A DNA stretch of 64,000 bases. Origin: Heliocidaris tuberculata. Taxonomy: Eukaryota; Echinodermata; Echinoidea; Camarodonta; Echinometridae. Positions 41,101 through 53,605 of this stretch are shown in pieces. The position numbers and the translations under genes are program-made. How positions within the stretch are numbered: the first letter of the stretch is position 1; each line of letters begins with the position of its first letter. The DNA lies in contig CM046832.1 in assembly GCA_025618425.1 (NCBI GenBank), positions 54,116,993 through 54,180,992 of the forward strand. The letters run 5' to 3'. The notes below the pieces were generated by a model. That model made no database searches and had not been told where the DNA came from. It saw nothing but the letters and a program-made list of their open reading frames with translations.

Positions 41101-44100
41101 ATAAGATTATTCTTGCTGGAGTGACACAATGCTGTTCCCCGACTATCCAAGATGATATTTCATTCCATATTTTCAACACTTTCACTTTAAAGGTATCTGT
41201 AGATATGATTCCCATCGAAGCGTCAGACATTCTCCTCCTTCCCGATGGCATCGCTCATGGTATTCCTGGAACCCTTTCTCCTTCTCTGAGAGAGGGAACT
41301 TGTGATGATGGAATGAATGGAAGATGTCATCAGAGGGCTCGATGCATACAGAAGACATCAACATCGGTAACCTATTGACTTAACTGTTCATCCCTTAATT
41401 TTGTAACGGTGATGTTGCCACCACTTGAAACATTTGTTTTGTGGATATTGTTCTTGCCGTACATGTAAACATTGATTCGTGTGTTTATTTATTGCATGTT
41501 AGATATCTGTACATACATGTATATCATTGTCTGTAATATTGGTCTTAATAGAAAACTTCAAAGTAATTGATATTTATTTTGCCTTCCACTTAATGTGTTA
41601 TTAAAGTTTGTTATAGAAAGAATTCAAGACAATAGTATTTTTGAGAAATATTTATCTTTGTCAAGGATGTCTGTGTTTTCTCCATCTTTACTGAATAGCT
41701 TCAATGCCGGTGTATGGATGGTTACCATGGTAATGGCATGGAGTGTGTGGCTAGTGATCCCTGTTTCCATGACAACGGTGGGTGCCACTTTAGGGCTGCT
41801 TGCATCCCAGTAGGGCAGAGTGAGAGGAGATGCAGCTGTAACTCTGGCTATGAAGGAGATGGATTCATCTGCCGTGGAAGCATATTTGAGGTAGGACGGG
41901 GAGTTGTGTGTCTGGACACTTGACCCTTTGGCTACCGAATTTTCAAATTCCCATAGGGTCAATACAGGGACCTTCATGTTCCCGTAGGCAATGAGTTAAC
42001 AGAAATTAAGCTGTTACGTTTGCCATTGCATTTTACAAAAATATGCATAAAATAATACAACATTCAGTGAAATTTTATAATTTCCAATATATTATACAAT
42101 ATATTTTTTCCAATATACCTTTTAAAAGTAAAAAAAACCAAATTATTGGTTAATTTACTGTTTGAACAGTTCTGTATAACACACAGTGTGTGAGTAAACA
42201 GTTTCCATCATTGGGTATTTGTTTTTGTGTTTTATGCTCCCAAATGATTTATCCATTATGCAGCATATGTTTGAATGAAGTGATCATAGAGAAGTAGATC
42301 TTTGAATATTCTTAATGCCATGATGAATTCTCTGTTAAATTTAATCTAATATGATATAGGATTACAAAGTTAAAAAAAAACACACAACACAATACAGTGA
42401 TGAATTTTAAAAGAAAACTTCCCTTAGGTATACCATTGTCCACACAACTTTGAAGAACTCCAATTTTGTATAAGAGCTCTTTTGAGAAGACTGTTCTTGA
42501 TTGGACATGATGAAATATGTGGAAGTGTACTGAAATAAGTTTTACACCTTTATATTTAACTCATAAATACAATTTTTCAGTCTTGTGTGATTTCAGACAA
42601 TTCTGTGTAGCAGTATATAGATAACAATTATCAATTAAGAGTGTATTCTTTTCTCTTTATTTGATAGGAACTCAGGAGCATGCCTGAAGCCAGCCTCTTT
42701 GTTGAGTTCTTAGAAAATGTGAGTATTGTATATTGTGAAAGACAGGAAACCCGATTGTATCTTCCTCATTTGCACAGTGAATATTTATACTGTAGATCAA
42801 TATAATGAATCATTTTTCATGCAAATAAATGAATGAATATGTGCATCAATTGAACTGTAAAGATCCTCAGGGAAATGCCTACAGATGTTAAGTTGGTGTA
42901 ATATATGAACAAACTTTGTCCATGTTTATAATGAATTATTGTGATAAAGTAGTTATTCCCTTTGAGGCTTGCTGTTTAAAGTGATTTGGTAACTTTGTAG
43001 AGGCTTGATAAAATCTGAGCTGCCTGGCCTTACATGCTATCAGTGTTATGTAATATGGTGTAAAAATGAAGCCTAGGAAAAAAAAAAGCGCTTCAAAATC
43101 ATCATGTGCTTCATAAAAGTAAACATATGCAAGTGACCGGAAATGCCAGATTTATTTTTCCCCATAGACTCAGTGTTAGACTAAAGCGTATGGCCATACG
43201 CTTTCGTAAATGGGAGTATTCAGTCATAGATATCTTAATAATAGCATTATATATTTGAAAACCTTTCTATGCCTTGCTATTTATTTATCCTTCTGAACAT
43301 CATTATACAAGACAGATTTCAAAATTCAACAATTTATTAAATCAAGCCTCCACAAAGTTACCGAATCCCTTTAATCGGAGCGTATCATACAGTGTGTGTT
43401 GTAGCGTATAAACCAACAATTAAAGGGAAAGTCCACCCCGATTACAAGTTGCCTTTAAAAGAAGCAAAACAATTAAAGAAACAGATCAGTGAAGGTTTGA
43501 GCATCCGATATGAAATAAGAGAGTTATGAAAGTTTTAATCTTGCGAGCTCTTCTCCCATTTGCCCTGCACCCAAAAATCATAAATTTCCATTTTCTCTGA
43601 AGAAAATATTCAAACATACATGCACCTTACATATAATCATTTCTCATATGTTTTTACAAAAACCTGTATGAAACAAATCTATTCTTTCATCAGAAACTAA
43701 GAAAGTGAAATTTTCTGTACTGAGCAAGAGCAAATGGGAGAGGAGCTCACAAGATACGTCATGGAGTTGCCAGTATGTGTTTGGTTGATAACAACTTCAA
43801 AAATTCATAACTTTCTTTTTTCGTATCGGATTTTACTCAAGTTTTACCATTCTGTTTCTCTCATTTTTCTACTTTTAATCAAATCAACTAAAAATACCAG
43901 GGTGGACTTCCTTTTAAAGACATTAGGAATGTTTATATTTCCAGCTGGATTCTCGTTCATTTCTCATGGGAGACGAAGGAAGATTCACCATTTTTGTGCC
44001 GTCCAATGAAGCTGTAACAGCATTTCTACAACTTCAGGTATCTGACTGTGACTACACCTTAACATATTGTGATTATATGTATTTATTCCTCATTCTATCA

Positions 44101-47100
44101 GTCCATTGTGCATCTAGATGTTGCATGCTTCCAAATGTGTTTCATAAAGAAGTCTCATTATTGCATTCAACTATAAAGGAAACTACTTCGGGTACACTGT
44201 ATATGCTAGTTTCCTGTGTTTTTCTTTCATAAAATTTCAATTCAAGATAAAATCCAATCTGTAAATGGTAATGTTCCCCTAGCTTTGTTTTACATCTGCC
44301 ATGTATCATGACCCGGACTGTAAAAAACATTTTAGTAGACATTGCTGTTGATGTTGCATTTAATTGTTAAGCCAAGCACTTGGTGAGAAGAGGTGAGAAG
44401 AAAGAAACACTGAATTAAAAGCAAACAGAAAGTGTGCAGTTTGTCAAAGAGGAGGTTGTGTTGAGTTCTGGGAAAGGTGAAAAATAAGTTGTGAGCTTTC
44501 TCATTCTTTTTATGTCAGTTTAGAAGGGTATCGTAGTAGAAATTTCCTCTGAAAATAATGGCTCTTCAAATGCCCTCGTATTCAAAATATGACGAGAAAT
44601 AGCTGAAATTTGTGGGCCCAACATTCATGCCACATGTGTGTGCAGTCCCATATACCCATTTATGTGTGCAGTGCATGTGCTTTTCAGCGGGATTGGGTCA
44701 ATTTCCTTTGATCTTGACGATTCTAAAACCTCACAGTATACACACCAATTCTTATGTAGACAAGATCACCCTTTCCTTATTGCTTTGAGACAGTTTCTTT
44801 CTCAGTGTAATTGCATGAGAAGAACTCAATTTTATCTTTAAGGTATTGTAACCAATTTTCTTTGTTGGTGTTATTGAATTTCGATAATCCAAACAAATGG
44901 TGAATCTTATCAACAAACATCATCACATACTTGCATATACATATCAGAAAAACGATATTTGATGATATTCTTAGATAAGATTAAAAATTCCAATATGACT
45001 TCTGTATTACAGGGCCTTCCACAGGAGTGGCGTGAGGAACGGTACACCTACCTCCTGATGCAGTACGTCCTGTATCATGTGATTGCAGGAAGTCACATGA
45101 CCATGGCAGATCTTCACAATTATACAACCGTAGGAATGATGAATGGTCAAGACCTTGACATCTCTATTAATCAGGTTAGTAACATTCAAAGTGTACAGAA
45201 CAATGAGGAGGAGAAAGGTTAAGTGTGGGGTTAATACTTCTTCATGTATTGTAGTTTTTATCTCCCCCCCTCCCCTCCCCCCCCCCCCCCTCCCCTCCCC
45301 CCCTCCCCCCCCCCCCCCCCCAAGAAGAAGAAAAAGAAGAAGAAAGCCCAACATAAAATGAAAGAAATGTATTAGTATTTTGAACATCAACAATAGTGTC
45401 ATTAATACTTCTGATGTATTTCTAACTTTCATTATTGAATAACGTGGTGTGTCTGCAGTCAAGGTATATACAGTCAAACCTGCTTTAGCGACCACCTGTA
45501 TAGAAGGACCACCTGTCTATAAAGACCACACTTTTTGTTTCCCTTGAACAGTATTTCTCATTGAAACATGTATCAAAGGAACCTGTCCATAAAGATTACC
45601 TGCTCATAAAGACCGCTTTTCGTGTCTCCCTTGAGTGGTCTTTATAGACAGGTTTCACTGTACATAGATTTACCTTTTACCTTATAATAATCTTGTTTGA
45701 ACTGTAGAATTTTTTTTAAAATCAAAGTTCTGCCAGTCAAGTTTATTAATGACTTCTTCCCTGTGGAATTTTGATTTTGAAACATGCTCATATTTTATTT
45801 TTCACTGTATTTCAATTTAACATTTTTTTTTGCCCAATCCATAGGATGGCAACACTATACTAGGAGCCAGTGGGATTATCATCTCGGCAGATCACAATGC
45901 ATCTAATGGCATCATACATATCATAGACACTGTGATAACTCCTCCCAGGATATATGAGTGGCCCAGTGAACAGGTATGCAGTTGGAAAGGTTTGAAAAGG
46001 TTTGATGGCTTATTTTACCTGACTGCTATTATGTGTATACTTGTAAGTAAGCAACCAGGGACCTGGCAGCTTTGAGTCCTCTCCGAGGGACCTGGTAGTG
46101 AGGATTAATGCCTTACCAAAGGGTACTAGCACATCCACTTGGTTTCGAACCAGGGTCCTCCCAGTTACGAGACCACTGCTCTACCATTGGGCCGTCGCAA
46201 CTCCTCAGAATTGGATGGTTTGCTTATCAATACATAGGAAGACCCAGGATTCACTGCATATTAGTTATGGTTATATAAATATTAGATTCCAAACTTAACT
46301 CTTCTTTTTTTTTAATTTAAGAGAGTATTCTCCTGAAGGTTTCATTATGTGGTCAGTTGTACAAGGTCTGCAACATGGGTTTTACTATTACTTGATCTTA
46401 TTCAATTCATCAGCATTTTGTTATCAAGCTGCTGTTTGTAGTTCACCTAAAAAGCATTTAGTAACCTTATCACTGCGAGTTTTACTATTATGTTTAGGTT
46501 CAGGTGAATTGGAGCAATAAATGATTCTGTCCTCCTGTCGTGCTACATGTTATTTTGAAAGCAGTTTATTTTCTTCTTTAAACAGGATATGGGTTTTGGT
46601 TCTGATGAAGCAGATCGCCATCCCCATCCAAACTTTGGTCGCAACATGGGAGTTCTTGGCAGCGGTCACAACATCACCACCTTCCTGCGTCTCCTGCGGC
46701 TGACACCGATGTTCCGAGAATTCTTCATTGATGCCCACCCACGTCCTGGACACGGTGGTCCCCCTCCCGGTGGTCCTCCTCCCCGTGGTCCACCTCCCCG
46801 TGGTCCACCTCCCCGTGGTCCACCTTTCCATCATCCACCTCCCCATGGCCCACCGCAGAGGACGACTGGATGGCAAGATGGTGGTAGTAGGGAGGATGAG
46901 CGTGGTCAATGGGGGTACAGAGGTGGTGCAGGTGGTGGTTTGCCTGGAGAAGGATCAAGTGGTGTCGAGGAGACCATCAGTGGTGAGCAAAGACTGGGAG
47001 GAAAATATGGTGGCGATGCAAGTGGAGGTTTTTCTGGTGGAGGTGGTGGTAGTAGCAGTCAGGGAAGGCAGGGAAGACATCAGCCAGGGAGCTCATTTAG

Positions 47101-50100
47101 ACTGGGTGATCCCAAATTCACCCAGGGAGGGAGTGGTTTGTCTAGAGACATCCATGGTAAACATGGTGGGGCTACTGGCCTCAGCTACCTGACTGGTCAT
47201 GGAGATGGATATCGACGTCAACGAAACATGGTCTTTAACAACCATGGTCGTTACCAAAAGCGATCTCTCGACCGGCCTCTTGGAAGTCCACCTTCCGGTA
47301 GGCGCCCACATCATGGAATGAGGCATGGTGGACGATTTGAAACAGACAGTACCATCTTTGCCCCCACGGATGAAGCATTCAGGAGACTGCCACCAGGAAA
47401 GTGGGAAGAGTTGGTTGCCCCTGGTAACAGCCTGTTGCTGCAGGAATTTATCGCCCATCATGTCCTTCCAGATGAGGTATCTTTACTCTTTTATGTATTA
47501 AATGGATAGGCTGCAGTGTAATATAAGATACTAATATTTGACCACTTCTTTTCATTAATTTTTTTTTCCCAGTGTAGATTATTAGGATTCTCATCATCTT
47601 TGTATCAATAGAGAATTTTTCATTGTTTGAAGGACAGTAATGATTTTGCAGGGCATGCAGGAGTCAGTATATTTCTTTTTTGAAAAACAAATTATGTTGG
47701 ATGTTGATGCCTTTTTTTCTAACTAATTGCTAATAAAGCTAGCTTATACTGAAATGTAAATATCAAGTAGACTGGCATATAGATGTAAAATAAAAAGTCT
47801 CATCTACATCACTTGAGTAACTTCCAGTTCCAAGACAACTACCCTATCTTTTTTGTGAGCAGCCTCCTTTAATATATGACAGATGATGTTGAAGGATGCA
47901 TTTATATTTTAATGTCTTTCTCATAGCGATACTTTGATGATCTGTGGCCTAAGGCTGAACCTTACGCTGTACCAAGTCTACAAGGCTCTGATCTAAGGAT
48001 AAGCATCTTGGGACAGGTAGGTCAAAATGCTCCTCTAATCACTTGCTACATAGGTGGGCTAGTTAACCCTTTTCACATTTTCTTCTTCAAGTTGGCAACA
48101 AAAGTATTTTTCTTTTAGTGCTACATGATTCTAATAAAATGTAATGTCTTTGAAAACAACATATATGGTTAGGAACTTTGTTGCAAAGTTGGAAAAAAAT
48201 TGCCGATGTTTACACAAAACAATGATTTTGAACGTCTCAATGTGTTGCCAATTGAAGGATTTTAAAGTTTATTTTCCTTTTTAAAATTCATGGCATCAAA
48301 AGCAATATGGTCGTGCAACAAAAATGGACACAGTGTGTGCATCAATTTTTGCTCTTTCTACTCATGCATCTGGTATATTTTTAGAGCTCTGAATCAAAAG
48401 TTATTGAGCCAAACCATAAAATGTGGTTGATTATCTTGAAAGGGTAAAAATACAATGTATGAGTTGGTCTCAAATTCTCTCTAAATCATTTACTTTTCAT
48501 TTATACCTATAGCTTTGATGCTGTAGGCTAATTTTGACAGAGTGGTGCTTGATTGATATTCTTTTTGAATATATGCTTGTCAATATTAAAGTAACCAGAA
48601 ATTGTATAACTTCCAAGTCTTATCAGAGGGTCAAGGTTATTGAAGATACTGTAATTTGAGTGCATGTGTTCTACATGGGTTTCAAACTTAGGACCTTCCA
48701 TGTCACGACCACTGCTCTATTAACATGTGTGCCATTACATCTCTGATCTATTGATTGATCACTTGATTGATTGATTGATTTGTTGATTTGTTTGTTTGTT
48801 TATTTATTTATATATTTATATGTCTTTTTTACCCAGTGTAGCCTAGCGATTAAAACACTGTTATTCTTTAGGGCCCTGCACACAAAAATACATTGAAATA
48901 TTTCTATAATACATGAATAAAAAAATGATACAATGTAAATTTTGAAACAATACAACAAATGAACATCAAAGAGTGAAACATAACAAGAAGTAATATGAAC
49001 CATTGACCTTATGTCAGTTTTTAGTAATTCATGTAAACAATTTACTATAAGTATATTACAAGCAGAAAATTAATTCAGGTACCAAAATCCAAGATTTTTC
49101 ATTATATCAGTTAAATAATTCAATATTCAAATCAAGTAAGAGAGGTGTATTTCATATATAACAATATTGTCAAAATCAGACTAGTCTGTATTACCCTACT
49201 TTCATTTCATTTTGGTTTTTCAGGGGCAGCTGTTTGTGAATGAGAGGAGCCGGGTGATTGGTGTTGGGCTGGAGTTTGAGGGCGGTGTGCTCTTCCCGGT
49301 GTCAGAGGTCATCTCCTTGCCCACGATGGATGGCAGATGTGACATCATCCAAACCCACAACAGAATGGTGATTAGCATTTTATTTGCTAGTTTGGAGGAT
49401 GGCATTGTGATTGTATGTTCAGAATTCATGAAGGAGGTTTATCTTAACCCGTGGGTAAACTCCAAAACGTAGTAAGAGTTTGTCCTCATGTCCAGTGAAA
49501 GTGCAGTATACATGTTTTCTAGTCCATGGTGAAGGTTTAATCCATGGTTTAGAATTCTGGCCTTAATGACTTCTAAAGGAGGCTATTATAAATTAGCAAT
49601 ACCAGCTCTTTTTAAAGCCATAAAGAGCTTTTATGTCTTAAAAATGCGTTTGTCAGATTTTTTTGATTTTACAAAAATAAGAAAATACCCTTTGCACTAA
49701 AAAAAAAAAATCCATTTTTGTAACTTAGTGAAAATGGATTAATATTGTGTTTTGTTAATAGGAAAAGAATGGAATAAAAGAGCAAAAGTAATTAAAAATA
49801 CAAAGGAAATTGTGAATAGAAGTTCGTTGTGTACTTTAAAGTTAGCTTTATTTATGTATCATTTCTTACCTTTCCCCCAAATATCTTGTTCCTTTTTAGA
49901 GTCGATGCAAGAAATGTGGTTCTCCTATGTGTCCACTTAATGCAGAACAAGTGGTGAGTATTAACCCTTTCAGGACAGGAATTATTTAAGAGCTCAATTG
50001 ATCACATTTTGTTCTGCAAATTGGCAACAATAATATATTTTTTTTAGTGCTACGTGGTTTTAATAAGATGTAATGTCTTGAAAATAATATACATGGTTAG

Positions 50101-53100
50101 GAACTTTGTTGAAAAGTTGAAAAAGTTGCCAATTTGGACAAAAAACAATAATTTTGAATCTCTCAATGTGTTGCCAATTTGAGGATGTTTAATCTTATTC
50201 TCCTTTTTAAAATCCCTGGCATCAAACGCAATATGATCATGCAACAAAAATGGACACAGTATGTGCAGAATTTTTTGCTCTTTCTACTCATGCATCTGGT
50301 ATATTTTTTAAGGCTCTAAATCAAAAGTTATTGGGCCAAACCACAAAATGTGGTCAATTGTCTCGAAAGGGTTAAAAAAAAAAAAAAAAAAAAAATCAGT
50401 TTTCAGATATGTAATACTGAATTTCGAAATGATATTTTTCTGGAAACAAATATGATAACACAGCAATACTTACTGTAAGATACGCTCTCGCTCTCCATGT
50501 TATTCTATTTAGGGAGCTAAACAGTCTGGTTGTCTCTATCGTGATGGCTGGTATTCCAGTAAGATTGGCTGTCAAGCAGACTGTCAGTTCACGGAAGTTA
50601 CCAGAGCCTGTTGCCTAGGTTACCATGGTCCTAGCTGTCAAGGTACTGAACAATATCCTTGTGATAATGACATATTATACAGATATTGACTGTCTAGAGG
50701 GGCAATATAACATTTGAGATCCTCGAGGGGAGTTATATTTTTGTCGAGGGACATTATATTTTTCCGAAGCGCGTAGCGCTGAGGAAAAATATAGTATTCC
50801 GAGACAAAAATATAACTACCCAAGGGAAATTAAATGTTATGTTGTTCCCGAAGGAGAAAGTCAATATCTGTTATATTATAATGACCTATATAGATACAAA
50901 ACAAATTCTGCTGACTCACCATTTTGGTCAATAATTTCGTCCAGTTCTTCCTCACCCAGCGAAGCGAATCGGCTCGCTGAAGCAGCCATTTTGACGACCA
51001 CAAAATTTGTTCCAATTTCATATTTCGCGCTGCTCACGATCGATCGATCACGTACGTTTAATTAATTGAACTGTACGTGTGACGTCATACCTCTGGATAT
51101 AACGGCGTTATATTCCGAGGTATGACGTATTTTACGTCATGTTGGGAAACATAACACTTCTCATCCTTGTGACGTTGGTCACGTGACGGCATTTTGACAA
51201 ATCACGCATCAGTATCTATATAGGTCATGTAATATAATGGAATAATTGTTGATGTATATTTTGTATTTGTATAGTTTCTGTGATTGCATTTTGATTTTTA
51301 GCAAATACATACATTTATCAAAAAAGATACTATGAATATTCATAATCATGTAGCTCAATAGTTCAAGGCTCAAAATTGCAGTATTTGCTTCCGAAGTTAT
51401 CAGATATCTTGGATATCACTTAGAAACAAAAACATTGTGATATATGCTGGAATGATTGTCAATACAAGGCAAACTTGTAGTATTTGTGTATATGAAAAAT
51501 ATGTAATAATATGCCATAATGTCATAATGTTTGCCTATAATTAAGTTGACTCAAGATACATATAATAATGTCCATCAGCGCTAGTGGCCTAATGAGATTG
51601 CAAACACTATGTGGTACACCAACAGAATTCATGCATGAACTTTTCTTATCCAATATGTGATTCTCTTTTTTCTTCTAATCTTCATCATGATTTGTAGAAT
51701 GTCCGGGTGGATCAACCTTTCCTTGTAACAACCATGGTCGCTGTAATGAAGGGTATTATAATGATGGAATGTGCTCATGTAATGAAGGCTTTACAGGCAC
51801 AGCGTGTGAGAGGTGTCTACCAGGGTTCTATGGGCCCTCATGTAGAAGTAAGTAAGCTGGATCTCTCTCTCTAGCACATCTAACTGTGCGACCATGATTT
51901 TGAGTATTCGCTGGCTTTCGCTAATTTGAGCCGATTATTTGTCTACGGATATTTGCACGCAAAAACGTCGCACAGTACGTGCTATAGCCAATGAAAGTGT
52001 GCACCACACACGTTTTGAAGTAATTTATGAAGGAATAAGGACGAAATTTAGACAAAATATTCGTGATTCCTGTTCTTTTAGATTAATAAAAAGTTCGTTG
52101 CTATTCATTTTTATTCGCTTCATATTTTCACATAAAAGAGCTTCTTGCATTATAAGTCGGAACAAGCATCATCTGATAATATTTAATATTTTCATGATCG
52201 TGCAGCTGCAGCAGAAAAAATCACTTTTAAACATTTTGACAGCTTCAACAAAGATAATTTTTGCTGTAATTGTGAAAATATATTCTGTTTGACCTTTGTT
52301 GAAAGTTTTAGCACCCGTAGTGCTTTGATTATATTTTAAAAAAATCAATTTTCATGGTCATTTACAATATTTTCCTCTGACAGATTAAGTGGAAAGTGTG
52401 CGGCATAAAATAATAATTTCTTCTGAAATATGCGAAGAAGCATTATTTATGGCGATGAAAAGTGTTAATAAAAACATTTGATTGTTGCCCAAAACTTTTT
52501 TGGGGGTTGAGAACCGTTCTAGATCAGTTAATGTCGATTCTGATATAGCTCGTCTCTGTCCGGCTTATATATGAGCCTATTGGGAAACATGGATAAGTGT
52601 AATTGTGCACCACAAACAAAAGCTTTATTTTCTACAATTTTCGAAGGAGATTTTGTTCTGTGAGGATGCATTTTCTCATCATTAATATGTTTTCTAAATG
52701 TTCAATAGCAAAGAATGCCTTCTTTTGCAAAATGAGTAGAATATAAGCAATAGCGAACAAAAAATGCATGTGAAGAAATTATGTTACGTTTTTATTAAAA
52801 AAACGTCGCCCTCTTGTGTTATCAATTAAACATAATAGTTCGTTCGCTTTGTTTGATAATGGTGTTTTTATACATAACGTGTCGCACAGTGTTATTTATG
52901 AAGTAACTGTGCACCATCAAAACCTAACATAGGCAGAAATGTATATCTTATTTTTGTTTTGTTCCTTATATTTTTTATAAGTCATTTGTTTAATTACCTC
53001 AGTAAGGAATGTTGAAAAACAATGCAAAACTAGAAATATAGGCCTAATCATGCAAAGCCAAGGTATACCTTTGAAGGTTCGGGCCTATACTTCCTCTACT

Positions 53101-53110
53101 ACCTATAGGC

Positions 53111-53206
<96 letters not shown>

Positions 53207-53311
53207 ACAATAATAGTAATAATAATAATAACTAAAACAACTTCTACTACTACCACTACTACTGCTGCTTCTGCTGCTACTGCTACTAGTATGACTAAAA
53301 ATCTTACATCT

Positions 53312-53346
<35 letters not shown>

Positions 53347-53420
53347 GGCCTACTACTACTACTACTACTGCTACTCTACTACTACTACTACTAGTAGTAG
53401 TAGCAGTAGTAGTAGTAAGA

Positions 53421-53480
<60 letters not shown>

Positions 53481-53561
53481 GAGTAGTAGTAGTAGTAGCA
53501 GTACAGTAGTAGAAGTACTAGTAGTAGTAGTAGTAGCAGTACAGTAGTAGAAGTAGTAGTG

Positions 53562-53605
<44 letters not shown>

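Noticed and set aside
45007..45495. Minus-strand 162-residue ORF with a Gly run
   Set aside because: It is the mirror of exon 31 plus a poly(C) tract; glycine comes from the homopolymer.
46550..47461. Minus-strand and alternate-frame ORFs over exon 33
   Set aside because: They are shadows of the GC-rich, repeat-containing exon. Only the + frame joins exons 32 and 34 in phase and restores FAS1 motifs.
53044..53256. Poly-Ser and poly-Thr ORFs
   Set aside because: Translations of the CTA/TAG microsatellite.
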